In this document: in pieces, positions 25,169-34,292 of the stretch | Layout of the letters: each line of letters begins with the position of its first letter | How positions within the stretch are numbered: the stretch's first letter is position 1 | NCBI GenBank assembly: GCA_902536295.1 | Contig: CACAWS010000001.1 | Location: forward strand, 1 to 43,451 | Direction of reading: 5' to 3' | DNA: 43,451 nt | Source: an uncultured SAR86 cluster bacterium | Lineage (GTDB): Bacteria; Pseudomonadota; Gammaproteobacteria; Magnimaribacterales; AG-339-G14 | The notes under the pieces: generated by a model | Told to the model about the DNA's origin: nothing | The model's input: only the letters and a program-made list of their open reading frames with translations | Database searches by the model: none | Made by a program: the position numbers and the translations under genes

Positions 25169-25684
25169 ATGAATAAATTGCTAGAAAGTTTTTTACGTTC
25201 AGATCATGCTGGTGAAGTTGGTGCCGTTTATATTTATAAAGGTATTTTAACTATTGCAAAAGATCCTGAGCTTTTAGAATTTTCAAAAAGACACTTATCC
25301 ACTGAACAAGAACATTTAAGAAGAATCGAAGAGGTTTTACCTCAGACAAAAAGAAGCAAACTTGTTTTTCTTTGGAAAATTGCAGGCTATCTTTTAGGAT
25401 TTCTTCCTGCTTTATTTGGACCCAAGATAGTTTTTGCTACCATTGAAGCTGTCGAGTCTTTTGTTGAAGACCATTACGAAGAACAACTTGTTTATTTAAG
25501 ATCTCAAAATAATCCTAATCAGTCCCTTATCAATCTTCTACAATCGTGCCAGGATGATGAGATCGAACATAAAATTGAATCTGGTCATAAAAAAAATCTT
25601 TCTTCTGGGTTTTTTCTTAATCTTTGGGTAAAGATTGTTGGGGGAGGTTCAGCTTTTGCAGTAAGAGTTGCTAAAGTAATTTAG
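25169..25684 (+). CDS. coq7: demethoxyubiquinone hydroxylase Coq7
   Basis: Diiron hydroxylase performing the last hydroxylation in ubiquinone biosynthesis at the membrane. 171 residues; N-terminal RSDHAGEVGAVYIYKG. Ligand motifs: E16, E46-x-x-H49 (EQEH), glutamates near 94-100 (IEAVESFVEDHYEEQ) and E131-x-x-H134 (EIEH). A hydrophobic segment at about 67-90 fits monotopic membrane association. It is the bacterial Coq7 type, not the flavin-dependent UbiF. It begins 58 bases after tRNA-Val. Confidence 0.94.
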   Translation: MNKLLESFLRSDHAGEVGAVYIYKGILTIAKDPELLEFSKRHLSTEQEHLRRIEEVLPQTKRSKLVFLWKIAGYLLGFLPALFGPKIVFATIEAVESFVEDHYEEQLVYLRSQNNPNQSLINLLQSCQDDEIEHKIESGHKKNLSSGFFLNLWVKIVGGGSAFAVRVAKVI

Positions 25685-25714
25685 TTTTAGTTGCATTTCC
25701 TGAGTGTGGTAATA

Positions 25715-25734
25715 TACTGTATATATATACAGTA
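25715..25734. promoter_or_regulatory. LexA (SOS) box of umuDC
   Basis: TACTGTATATATATACAGTA, a perfect match to the 20-base E. coli LexA consensus. The symmetry extends to a 24-base perfect palindrome at 25713-25736. It lies 17 bases before the umuD start, where it would block the promoter. This predicts tight SOS control of umuD and umuC. Confidence 0.95.
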
Positions 25735-25751
25735 TACTTTAACTACCTTAG

Positions 25752-26180
25752 ATGAAAATAAAAAGCTTAGGGGGTTATTTTGACCTCGATAAAAATACTA
25801 TAAAAGTTCCAATATTCACTGAACAAGTACAAGTGGGTTGGCCAAGTCCTGCAGATGATTACGTGGAACGATCAATCGATTTAAATGAATTTTTGATTAG
25901 TAATCCAGCTGCCACATACTTGGTTAGAGCGAGTGGTGACTCAATGCTTAATGCGGGTATTAATAATGGCGCAGTGTTGATTGTCGATCGTAGTATAGAG
26001 CCACAACATGGAAAAATTGTAATCGCTTCCGTTGATGGCGCTTATACTTGTAAAAAATTGCAGCTTTTTCCTGAACCAAAATTACTTTCAGCAAATATTA
26101 AATATCCTCCAATAAAAGTTAATAAAGAAGAAGATTTAGAAATTCTGGGAGTAGTAACAGCAGTCATAAATCAGTTCTAA
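25752..26180 (+). CDS. umuD: UmuD, SOS mutagenesis self-cleaving protein
   Basis: LexA-like S24 autoprotease; RecA-stimulated self-cleavage gives UmuD', which joins UmuC to form polymerase V. 142 residues. Catalytic Ser64 (ASGDSM) and Lys101 (CKKL) keep the 37-residue spacing of the E. coli pair. The cleavage region reads VQV-GWPSPADDYVE, with Val28-Gly29 where E. coli has Cys24-Gly25. There is no clear Shine-Dalgarno before ATG at 25752. It is 3 bases from umuC and directly under the LexA box. Confidence 0.95.
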   Translation: MKIKSLGGYFDLDKNTIKVPIFTEQVQVGWPSPADDYVERSIDLNEFLISNPAATYLVRASGDSMLNAGINNGAVLIVDRSIEPQHGKIVIASVDGAYTCKKLQLFPEPKLLSANIKYPPIKVNKEEDLEILGVVTAVINQF

Positions 26181-26183
26181 GTA

Positions 26184-27446
26184 ATGTTTGCTTTAGTAGA
26201 CTGCAATAGTTTTTACGCTTCCTGCGAAAGAGTGTTTCGACCTGATTTAAAAAGTAAACCTATAGTTGTTCTATCAAATAATGATGGTTGTGTAGTTGCT
26301 TTGACAAAAGAGGCTAAAGAGATGGGTATTAAAATGTGCGATCCTTGGTTTGAAATAGAAAAAGAATATACAAAAAAAGGAGGGGTAGTTTTTTCTTCAA
26401 ATTACGAATTGTATGCAGATATTTCATCAAGAGTTATGGATATTTTAGAACAACTTGCTCCACGTTTAGAGGTCTATAGTATTGATGAAGCTTTTCTAGA
26501 TCTATCAGGCGTAAACAATTGCATGGATCTTTACGATTTTGGGATTGATTGTCAGCAAAAAATACTTAAATGGATTGGAGTGCCAGTCCGAGTTGGAATA
26601 GGGCCAACCAAGACTTTAGCTAAAATTGCAAGTTATGGTGCTAAAAAATATCCGGCAACTAATGGTGTAGTAGATTTGTCTGATAAAAAAAGACAAGAGA
26701 GACTTCTAAAAATAACCCCAATAGGAGAAATTTGGGGGGTTGGAAGAAGATTAGAAAAACACTTAAATGCTATTGGTATTCAAAATGCTTATGAGCTGAC
26801 ACAATTAGATATAAGTTATGTTCGAAAACGTTTCAATATTGTCCTAGCTAAAACGATTAGAGAATTGAAAGGTGAGATATGTATTGATTTGGAAGATCAA
26901 CCAATAACAAAAAAACAAATTGTTGTAAGTCGAACTTTCAGTCAGAGAGTTACAAATCAGGATTTACTAAACGAAGCTGTTAGTGATTATGCAGCAAGAG
27001 CAGGAGTTAAATTGAGAAGAGAAAAACAAGTATGTAAGCTGTTATCAGTTTTTATCAGAACGAATCCTTTTCGAAAACAAGATACTCAGCATAGACAAAT
27101 GATTTCAATTCCCTTTATTAATCCAACTAATGACTCAAGGGATTTAATGTATGGCGCAAGAATGGCTATGAAAAAAATTTTTAAACCTAATTTTCAATAT
27201 AATAAAGCCGGCATTATGCTTAGTGACTTTTATGATGAAGAAGTTCTTCAATTAGATTTATTTAAGTCAGAACACCGAAGCTATATTGATAAAAATTTAA
27301 TGAAAACAATTGATAGGATTAACAAAACAAGTAATGGGCCAGTCACGTTTTTATCACAAGGGATAAAAAAAGAATGGTCAATGAAAAGAGAATTGCAATC
27401 TCCTAAATACACAACCAACTGGAATCAATTACCACGCGCTAATTAA
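26184..27446 (+). CDS. umuC: UmuC, Y-family DNA polymerase V catalytic subunit
   Basis: Error-prone translesion polymerase induced in the SOS response. 420 residues. Metal-binding D6 in LVDCNSFYASCE and D101-E102 in YSIDEAFLDLS; the helix-hairpin region follows near 180-210, then the little-finger domain. A likely beta-clamp-binding pentapeptide QLDLF sits at 356-360, close to the QLNLF of E. coli UmuC. The gene is full length and intact. Its stop overlaps the convergent pyrB stop by 4 bases. Confidence 0.95.
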   Translation: MFALVDCNSFYASCERVFRPDLKSKPIVVLSNNDGCVVALTKEAKEMGIKMCDPWFEIEKEYTKKGGVVFSSNYELYADISSRVMDILEQLAPRLEVYSIDEAFLDLSGVNNCMDLYDFGIDCQQKILKWIGVPVRVGIGPTKTLAKIASYGAKKYPATNGVVDLSDKKRQERLLKITPIGEIWGVGRRLEKHLNAIGIQNAYELTQLDISYVRKRFNIVLAKTIRELKGEICIDLEDQPITKKQIVVSRTFSQRVTNQDLLNEAVSDYAARAGVKLRREKQVCKLLSVFIRTNPFRKQDTQHRQMISIPFINPTNDSRDLMYGARMAMKKIFKPNFQYNKAGIMLSDFYDEEVLQLDLFKSEHRSYIDKNLMKTIDRINKTSNGPVTFLSQGIKKEWSMKRELQSPKYTTNWNQLPRAN

Positions 27447-28453
27447 GATTTGTTAGAAAACCAATTAACAGGAGAAGCAGAATCATCGATCTGATTTGAA
27501 ACTCCTAAGATTAGAGTAAATAAAGCCATTCTAATAAGCAGACCATTATCAGTTTGACGATATATTGCTAAATTTGGGTTTTGATTTAGATCAGAATCAA
27601 GTTCATTGGCATCGTTTCTTGAGTCTCTGGGCAGAGGATGCATGATGACAGTATTAGGCTCGCAGTTTTTAGTATAAATCTCTTCATTGAGTGACATTAA
27701 GCCTTTGTATTTTTTTGCTTCGTCAGCATTATTAAATCTTTCTTCTTGAATTCTGGTAACGTATAAAATGTCAACATCTGAAATTCCTTCTTGAATATTG
27801 TCAGTTTCTTTCAAACTAACTGAATTTGATTTCAGTTCTTTGAATAACAGAGATGGCAATTTTAGTTTTTCAGGAGAGACTAGATTTAGTGAAATATTTT
27901 TATAAAGATTTAAAATTTTACAGAGCGAGTGGACAGCTCTACCGTATTTAAGATCGCCAATTAAAGCAACTCTAGCATTATCAATAGTTTTTCCACGCGA
28001 TTCCAATTCTTTTTTAATCGTGTACAAGTCTAAAAGAGCCTGACTTGGATGTTCATTATCACCATCTCCTCCATTTATAACTGGCACTCTTGAAGCATTA
28101 GCAAATTCTTCAACGGAACCAGCCAAAGGATGTCGCATCACAATAATATCGCTGTAGCCGCTTAAAACTCTTGACGTGTCATATAAAGATTCACCTTTCT
28201 TAAGAGAGGTTGAATCCATTTCAGTTGTTTCACGTACAGATCCACCAAGAATATTAAAGGCACTTCCAAAACTGATCCTTGTTCTGGTGCTAGGCTCAAA
28301 AAACATATTACTTAATATGGCGCCATCTAAAACTTTAGTTAATTTAGAGCGGTTTGCGAAGGGAATAAGTTTGTTGGCTGTTTCGAATATCAATTCAACA
28401 TCATCTTTTTTAAATTGATTTATGGAGATGATATTGCTGCCTAGGAACTCCAT
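27443..28453 (-). CDS. pyrB: aspartate carbamoyltransferase catalytic subunit
   Basis: Condenses carbamoyl phosphate with aspartate, the committed step of pyrimidine synthesis. 336 residues from ATG at 28453; a GTG six codons upstream (28471) is possible, but the ATG aligns better with E. coli PyrB (IISIN near residue 8). Carbamoyl-phosphate motif STRTR at 55-59, then MRHPLAGS, GGDGDNEHPSQALLDLYT and the late MHPLPRDSRN. No pyrI regulatory gene and no pyrC follow. In many gammaproteobacteria it follows yqgE-ruvX; here yqgE lies 2.6 kb away and ruvX is missing. Confidence 0.94.
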   Translation of the reverse strand: MEFLGSNIISINQFKKDDVELIFETANKLIPFANRSKLTKVLDGAILSNMFFEPSTRTRISFGSAFNILGGSVRETTEMDSTSLKKGESLYDTSRVLSGYSDIIVMRHPLAGSVEEFANASRVPVINGGDGDNEHPSQALLDLYTIKKELESRGKTIDNARVALIGDLKYGRAVHSLCKILNLYKNISLNLVSPEKLKLPSLLFKELKSNSVSLKETDNIQEGISDVDILYVTRIQEERFNNADEAKKYKGLMSLNEEIYTKNCEPNTVIMHPLPRDSRNDANELDSDLNQNPNLAIYRQTDNGLLIRMALFTLILGVSNQIDDSASPVNWFSNKS

Positions 28454-28558
28454 TGGTGAGAATCTTATCACTAAGGTAGAAATGAATATAGTATAAAGTA
28501 TTAGTTATTTTCCAAATTGGATTAAAGATAATAGATATTTTCGTAGTATCATTTAACA

Positions 28559-29074
28559 ATGTCTAATCATTGTTTAATACTTAATGGTAATGGGAGACCT
28601 CTCAGTTATTTTCCTTTATCTGCAGTTGACTGGAAAACTGCAGTTAAACTTGTTTTTACCAGAAATGTAATTGTTGTAAAAGAGTACTCAGATTGGATTG
28701 TAAGATCTCCTTCAATAAACTTTAAAGTTCCTAGTATAGTGATGCTGAGAAAGTACCATAAATTTTCAAGTAAAATTAAATTTTCTCGTTCTAATGTTTT
28801 TTTGAGAGACATGTATACATGTCAATATTGTATGAATGTATTTGAAAAAAAAGACCTTACTATTGATCATCTTATTCCTAAAAGTAAAGGAGGTCAGACA
28901 AGTTGGGATAATGTGACAACATCATGTAAATCGTGCAATATTTCTAAGGCAGACAAAATTTTAGATAACCCGCCCGAAGCGACTATTCCAACGTTTAGAG
29001 ATCTTCTTAGAGGTCAAGAACTTGTAATCAAAGACAAAATTATTGAAGATTGGGAAGAATACATCGTTGCTTAA
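28559..29074 (+). CDS. HNH endonuclease family protein
   Basis: Small nuclease-fold protein of unknown role, conserved as a single chromosomal gene in many bacteria. 171 residues. The N-terminal ~80 residues (LILNGNGRPLSYFPLSAVDWKTAV) form the usual lead domain of this group. The HNH core has zinc pairs C88/C91 and C123/C126, the catalytic-type H104 (TIDHLIPKSKGG) and N118. No toxin or phage context is visible, so a housekeeping or repair role is more likely than defence. Divergent from pyrB; its stop overlaps the convergent dsbD stop by 4 bases. Confidence 0.9.
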   Translation: MSNHCLILNGNGRPLSYFPLSAVDWKTAVKLVFTRNVIVVKEYSDWIVRSPSINFKVPSIVMLRKYHKFSSKIKFSRSNVFLRDMYTCQYCMNVFEKKDLTIDHLIPKSKGGQTSWDNVTTSCKSCNISKADKILDNPPEATIPTFRDLLRGQELVIKDKIIEDWEEYIVA

Positions 29075-31080
29075 TAATTAAATTCTAAATAATTTTCTAG
29101 TATTGACTGATTTAAAATTTCTGGGAGAAATACTGGTCCATATTCTTCGTAGGGATAATAAACATAAAGAGGTATCCCTGATCGCCCATAAGACTCTATT
29201 AGTTTATTAATATTTATGTCTTTATTTGTCCAATCTATTTTTAAGTAATTGATTCCTTTTGATTCAATAATTGACTCAAAATAGTCGGAATTTAAAGCTA
29301 TCTGTTCGTTTACCTTACAAGTTATACACCAATCTGCTGTAAAATTTATAAAAAGCGGACCTAATTGCGAAAGCTTCTCAATTTCATCTAGGGATATTTC
29401 AGATTGAATTGAATTCATTTTTTCTAAATTGAGAGGTAGAAGATAAATTGATAATAAAAATAACGAGGCAAAAACAGGCTTAAAATATTTCAGAGACAGT
29501 CTAAAAAACCCTGTAATTTCCTTTAAGAAACAAAGTATGGTTATAAAAGAAATGCCGATAAATACATATAGTAAGTCTTTTAACATGACTTGATTACTTA
29601 AAATCCAGACTAGCCACAATATTGTTAAAAAAATTGGAACTGCCATTATTTTTCTAAAAGTCTCCATCCAATCTCCAGGTTTTGGCATTAAATCTAATAT
29701 TTTTGGGAAAAGACTAATTATTAGATAGGGTAATGAAAAACCTAATCCTAAAAATAAGAAAATTAAGATGGAGAAAATATTTGGTTGAGTTAAGGCCAAG
29801 CCCAGAGCCGACCCCATAAACGGAGCAGTGCAAGGAGTTGCAACTGCAACTGCAAGCACCCCTGTTCCAAATGAATTTTTATAAGAATTTGATTCTTGAA
29901 AATTTATACCTAAGTTACTGAATAAATTTGGAATATTGAAAACACCTGTGAAATTCAAAAATAAAATAACAAATAAATAAATAAGAATTGCTACAAACAG
30001 AGGAGATTGTAATTGAAACCCCCAGCCAATTTCGCTTCCTAAGATTTTTAAAATTAAAATTAAAATACCTATTGAGACAAAAGTAAGAATTGACCCAATG
30101 GAGAAGGAAAGGCCGTGAAATAGAACTTCTTTTTTATTATTCGATATCTCGATGAAATTGAATATTTTTAAAGAAATCACTGGAAAGACGCAGGGCATTA
30201 AATTTAATAGCAATCCTCCGATGAATGCTGATATCAAAGCAATTGTAAGATTTAAAATACTTAAGCTGCTTGAGGTCGATGAAGTATTAGAGGAAAAATA
30301 AAATGAATTGATCTCTCCACCTTTAGTAAATGAAATTACTCCTTTTATTTCAGATAAAAAATCATTATTTTTATTTCTTTCAACGGAATGAGTAAAAGAA
30401 TTTACGTCGAAAGTTGAATTTTGTGACGCAGTATGAGTAATTAGATTTTGATTGTAAGGAAAAAAATATATATTTGAATTTTTGAGCTCATCATTAATTT
30501 CACCTTTTAACAAAATTTTATCATCGTCAATTGTTGTTAATACTTTTGAAGGAAATTTGCTTGGTAGGCTCTCTTTTACTTTTAAAATTTCAGAATCACT
30601 ATTGTTAGTAGAGTTAATAATTTCTTCAAGGTTTGCTGAAGATGAACCTTCTTGAGGCAGACAAATATCTGAACATGCTAGCCATTCAGAGTGAAGAATA
30701 ATTTCATCATTAGTATCAGACTGACTATCTTTATTAAGATTGAACAAAATAATTACTTCGTTTTCGTAACCATACGTTATCAATGGTGGGTATGGGATTA
30801 CTTCAGGAGCAGGCCATTTTGGTGAAGATATTGAGTATCCCTGAGGGAGATTCCAATTGAATATTGCTTTTTCTCCAGAATCTCCAGGATTTATCCAATA
30901 TGTATGCCAGCCAGGATCAAATTTATACTTAACCCCAATCAAATAATTATTTTCAGAAATTTTTACTACATCTTGCGTAAGAATTTCTACAGAAGAGTTT
31001 GAAGCCGTTCCAACTGCGTTGGCATTCAAAAGGCTGCAGAATAAGAGAGATAATAAAGATATTTTTTTAAGAACTTCCAT
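29071..31080 (-). CDS. dsbD: thiol:disulfide interchange protein DsbD family
   Basis: Carries reducing power from the cytoplasm to the periplasm for cytochrome maturation and disulfide isomerisation. 669 residues: signal peptide (1-22); a large N-terminal periplasmic domain with WLACSDICLPQEG near 132-144 (of the ScsB-like sort rather than the short E. coli nDsbD); an eight-TM core with the redox cysteines in MPCVFPVISLK (near 300) and ATPCTAPFMGSALG (near 420); a C-terminal thioredoxin domain with ADWCITCK (near 598). It overlaps yqgE by 14 bases. The long N-terminal domain makes ScsB the main alternative name. Confidence 0.9.
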   Translation of the reverse strand: MEVLKKISLLSLLFCSLLNANAVGTASNSSVEILTQDVVKISENNYLIGVKYKFDPGWHTYWINPGDSGEKAIFNWNLPQGYSISSPKWPAPEVIPYPPLITYGYENEVIILFNLNKDSQSDTNDEIILHSEWLACSDICLPQEGSSSANLEEIINSTNNSDSEILKVKESLPSKFPSKVLTTIDDDKILLKGEINDELKNSNIYFFPYNQNLITHTASQNSTFDVNSFTHSVERNKNNDFLSEIKGVISFTKGGEINSFYFSSNTSSTSSSLSILNLTIALISAFIGGLLLNLMPCVFPVISLKIFNFIEISNNKKEVLFHGLSFSIGSILTFVSIGILILILKILGSEIGWGFQLQSPLFVAILIYLFVILFLNFTGVFNIPNLFSNLGINFQESNSYKNSFGTGVLAVAVATPCTAPFMGSALGLALTQPNIFSILIFLFLGLGFSLPYLIISLFPKILDLMPKPGDWMETFRKIMAVPIFLTILWLVWILSNQVMLKDLLYVFIGISFITILCFLKEITGFFRLSLKYFKPVFASLFLLSIYLLPLNLEKMNSIQSEISLDEIEKLSQLGPLFINFTADWCITCKVNEQIALNSDYFESIIESKGINYLKIDWTNKDININKLIESYGRSGIPLYVYYPYEEYGPVFLPEILNQSILENYLEFNY

Positions 31081-31624
31081 GGTTTACGCTGACAGTTTTT
31101 AAATCGAAACCTGCTAGCTTTGAAACTTTGTTAATCTTTTGTTCGTTAGGCGTATTAAAGATAATCTCTTTATTAGACGGAGTGATTAACCAATTTCCGG
31201 AAAGTATTTCATTTTCAAGTTGTCCTTTACTCCAACCTGTAAATCCAAAAGAAACTAAAAATTCTTCAGGACCATCGTCATCTAAAATTGCTTTGATTAA
31301 ATTAACGTCTTGAGATACAGATATTTCATCATTGACTTCTAAAAGTGGCTTAAATCTTTTATCGATTGAGTGAAGAACATACACTGACATAGGTTGGACA
31401 GGGCCGCCTAATATTATCTTTCCTGAATTAAGCTTTTTTTCTAGTTTTGTACTTACTGATGAGAAATAATCTCTAAGCTTTATTTCTACGGTTCTGTTTA
31501 TAATCAAACCATAAGAGCCGTTATCATCATTAGCACACAAAAATATTAAAGAGTTGTTAAAATAATCTTCGACGCTTTCTGGAGCACAAAAATATAAAAA
31601 TTTATCTTTTAGAGTATCTTTCAT
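31067..31624 (-). CDS. yqgE: YqgE/AlgH family protein
   Basis: Conserved cytoplasmic protein of unknown biochemical role (AlgH in Pseudomonas). 185 residues with the family blocks FLCANDDNGSYGLIINRT (about 29-46) and ILGGPVQPMSVYVLHS (about 70-86), and a later FGFTGWSKGQLENEI segment (about 125-139). It starts a two-gene unit with dsbD and is divergent from nadA across 102 bases. The usual downstream ruvX is absent. Confidence 0.91.
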   Translation of the reverse strand: MKDTLKDKFLYFCAPESVEDYFNNSLIFLCANDDNGSYGLIINRTVEIKLRDYFSSVSTKLEKKLNSGKIILGGPVQPMSVYVLHSIDKRFKPLLEVNDEISVSQDVNLIKAILDDDGPEEFLVSFGFTGWSKGQLENEILSGNWLITPSNKEIIFNTPNEQKINKVSKLAGFDLKTVSVNHGSS

Positions 31625-31726
31625 TAAGCAACATGTTAAATTTTAAATTATAAATGTCTAATATCTTTCTTAATTAGTATTTATATATATGAATTCTTGT
31701 AAAATTATCAATATATCTGTCTAAAA

Positions 31727-32752
31727 ATGAATGAAATTGTACCTGGTCATATATTAAAGAGACATCAGGATAATATTTTGATTAAAAAAAAATATGATCC
31801 CGATACTCTTAAGAATTTAAAAAAATCTATAAAGAAACTTCTTGATGAAAAAAATGGAGTATTAATTTCTCATTATTATGTCGACGAAGAAATTCAAAAG
31901 TTAACTGAGGAAACCAATGGGTGTGTTTCCGACTCGCTCCAAATGGCAAAGTTCGGACAAACCACAGATGCTAATTTACTTGTTGTTTCAGGAGTAAAGT
32001 TTATGGGCGAAACTTCAAAAATTCTTAGTCCTGAAAAAACTGTTTTAATGCCAACACTTGAAGCCACTTGCTCGCTTGATTTAGGTTGTCCAATAGAGGA
32101 CTTTAAAGACTTTTGCGATCAATATCCGGACAGGGAAATAGTAGTTTATGCAAATACATCCGCAGAAGTAAAAGCATTAGCAGACTGGGTTGTTACTTCA
32201 AGTATTGCCTTAGAGGTGGTTGAATACTTAGATAGTCAAAATAAAAAAATAATCTGGGCTCCAGATAAACATTTAGGAAAGTATATTCAAACTAAGACAA
32301 ATGCAGATATGGTTTTATGGGATTCTTCATGTGTTGTTCATGATGAATTCAAGTTTCAAGGTTTACAGAAAATGAAAGCTCTCCATCCAGACGCAGGTGT
32401 GTTGGTTCATCCTGAATCTCCAATGGATGTGATAAATCTTGCTGATGCTGTAGGTTCCACATCTCAAATAATAAAGGCAGCAAAGGAATTAAATTATGAA
32501 AAATTTATTGTCGCTACCGACAAAGGTATTTTTTATCAGCTACAAAAGGAGAATCCTAATAAAGAATTTTTTGAAGCTCCAACTGCTGGTAATGGTGCGC
32601 AATGTAAAAGTTGTTCGCAATGTCCATGGATGGGTCTTAATTCTCTTGAAAATTTGGAAAGAACTTTAATTGATATGAAAAATCTTATCGAAGTTCCAAA
32701 CCAGATTGCTTTAGAGGCTCAAAGATCGTTAAACAGGATGACTTCGTTTTAA
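31727..32752 (+). CDS. nadA: quinolinate synthase A
   Basis: [4Fe-4S] enzyme that condenses iminoaspartate with DHAP to quinolinate in de novo NAD synthesis. 341 residues. Cluster ligands expected at C115 ([10 protein letters not shown]), the cysteine in [10 protein letters not shown] near 202, and the last cysteine of [10 protein letters not shown] near 291-297. [10 protein letters not shown] and the [10 protein letters not shown] block are typical. It sits 3 bases before nadC. NadB is not in the window. The upstream 102-base gap divides it from yqgE and must contain both promoters. Confidence 0.95.
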   Translation: MNEIVPGHILKRHQDNILIKKKYDPDTLKNLKKSIKKLLDEKNGVLISHYYVDEEIQKLTEETNGCVSDSLQMAKFGQTTDANLLVVSGVKFMGETSKILSPEKTVLMPTLEATCSLDLGCPIEDFKDFCDQYPDREIVVYANTSAEVKALADWVVTSSIALEVVEYLDSQNKKIIWAPDKHLGKYIQTKTNADMVLWDSSCVVHDEFKFQGLQKMKALHPDAGVLVHPESPMDVINLADAVGSTSQIIKAAKELNYEKFIVATDKGIFYQLQKENPNKEFFEAPTAGNGAQCKSCSQCPWMGLNSLENLERTLIDMKNLIEVPNQIALEAQRSLNRMTSF

Positions 32753-32755
32753 TCT

Positions 32756-33586
32756 ATGGATCATAAAATTTTAAAAAAAAATGTAAGAAGAGCTTTGGAG
32801 GAAGATAGAGTTAGAAATGATTTATCTATAAAAGCACTGAAAAGCTTTGCAGAAAAATTGATCACTGCAAAGTTAACAGTTAAGGAAAGCGCAATACTTT
32901 GCGGAACTGCTTGGTTTGAAGAATCTTTCAATCAAGTAGATCCTAGAATAAAAATCCAATGGAAATTTAAAGAAGGCGACAAGTTAATAAAAAATTCTTT
33001 AGTCGCAATAGTTAAAGGCCCTTCAAATAAAGTCTTGTCAGCTGAAAGAACAGCATTAAATTTTTTACAATTAATGTCAGGAATATCTACAAAGACCTCC
33101 AACATCATTAAATTAATAAAAAATAAAAATATAAAACTTCTAGATACAAGGAAAACAATTCCAGGTGTTAGGTATGAACAAAAATATTCCACAAAAATTG
33201 GAGGGGCAATTAATCACCGATTCGATCTATCTGATGGATTAATGATTAAAGATAATCATATTGCTGCAGTAGGAGGATTAGATAAATTTTCTTTCAAGAA
33301 GAATTTAAAAAAAGGTAAGTTTTTAGAAATTGAAGTAAAAAAAATTTCTCAGTTGAAGGCTGCTTTGAAACTAAATCCTGACATCATTATGTTAGATAAC
33401 TTTTCAGCTAGCTCATTACAAAAAGCAATAAAAATAATTAACAAACAATGTTTGGTAGAAATTTCTGGTATTAGAGACTCTAAACAGTTTATAGAGTTTT
33501 CAAAATTTGATGTAAATTTTATCTCTTTAGGAGATTTAACAAAAAATATTCAATCTATAGATTTTTCTCTTAATTTAGAATCATGA
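32756..33586 (+). CDS. nadC: quinolinate phosphoribosyltransferase
   Basis: Converts quinolinate and PRPP to nicotinate mononucleotide, completing the step after NadA. 276 residues. Family blocks: ALEEDRVRNDLSIKAL at the N-terminus, SAERTALNFLQLMSGIST (about 99-116), LLDTRKTIPGVRYEQKYS (about 130-147), NHRFDLSDGLMIKDNHI (about 152-168) and the IMLDNFS strand near 213. It overlaps the next lipoprotein gene by 4 bases. Confidence 0.95.
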   Translation: MDHKILKKNVRRALEEDRVRNDLSIKALKSFAEKLITAKLTVKESAILCGTAWFEESFNQVDPRIKIQWKFKEGDKLIKNSLVAIVKGPSNKVLSAERTALNFLQLMSGISTKTSNIIKLIKNKNIKLLDTRKTIPGVRYEQKYSTKIGGAINHRFDLSDGLMIKDNHIAAVGGLDKFSFKKNLKKGKFLEIEVKKISQLKAALKLNPDIIMLDNFSASSLQKAIKIINKQCLVEISGIRDSKQFIEFSKFDVNFISLGDLTKNIQSIDFSLNLES

Positions 33587-34290
33587 AAAATATAATAATT
33601 TTTTCTTTTTTTATGTTTCTTGTTTCTTGCTCAACAGATGACGAATATGTAGTCAATTTCCCTGAAAGTGTCTTTATAGAATTCAATTGGTGTTCTTATG
33701 CATCTAATAAAAGCCCAGATGAATTGGGAGCTATTTTTATAGACTATAGAAATTTTCTAGAATCAAATTCTTTTAATGCTTCTTATTTAAATCCTTTATT
33801 CAAAACTGATACTTACGATTTCATTATGATGGAATTTTTTAAAAATAAAGAATCCTTTCATCAAAATTCAAAAGATAAAAATGGTTTCTTTTACAAACGT
33901 TGGATAGCGCAATTTAGTCAAACAGCTTTTTGTAAGAACAATCAAAAACAATATTTTTATGAAATGACAAGTTTAAGTTTTCAAAGTATCAATGAGAAAG
34001 ATACGGAGTTGAGATTTTTCTTTTGCAAAAAATTAGAAAATGTTTCTAAGGAGCAAATTATAAACAGTTTAAACATCCTTAATCTAGATAATGAAAAAAA
34101 AGTCTTGATGCTGTCTCCAGAAAATTATAATGATTACTATGATTATCTTTTTGTTATATCTACCTCTAAAGATATTTTGCTAGAGGAAGGCTTTTTAATG
34201 AAAAATTTAGGTTTCTTAGTTAACTGTGAACTAGATTTCAGAAGCCAAGACTTAGATGAGCTAGTCTTTGAAAATTATCCTTTGTTATAA
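33583..34290 (+). CDS. putative lipoprotein, unknown function
   Basis: I recognise no family. 235 residues. The N-terminus MKNIIIFSFFMFLVSC carries a lipobox with acylated C16, followed by STDDE, so membrane-anchored export is likely. The body is aromatic- and asparagine-rich with a few scattered cysteines and no visible catalytic motif. It overlaps nadC by 4 bases (ATGA) and is 2 bases from recX, suggesting co-translation. It looks like a lineage-specific envelope protein. Confidence 0.75.
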   Translation: MKNIIIFSFFMFLVSCSTDDEYVVNFPESVFIEFNWCSYASNKSPDELGAIFIDYRNFLESNSFNASYLNPLFKTDTYDFIMMEFFKNKESFHQNSKDKNGFFYKRWIAQFSQTAFCKNNQKQYFYEMTSLSFQSINEKDTELRFFFCKKLENVSKEQIINSLNILNLDNEKKVLMLSPENYNDYYDYLFVISTSKDILLEEGFLMKNLGFLVNCELDFRSQDLDELVFENYPLL

Positions 34291-34292
34291 AA

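Noticed and set aside
28559-29074. HNH gene as part of a defence or phage system
   Set aside because: It stands alone between pyrB and dsbD with no methylase, toxin or phage genes, and its form is that of the widespread chromosomal HNH family.
31625-31726. Riboswitch or NAD-related operator before nadA
   Set aside because: The 102-base gap is A/T-rich without a conserved fold or clear inverted repeat; only unremarkable promoter-like hexamers are seen.
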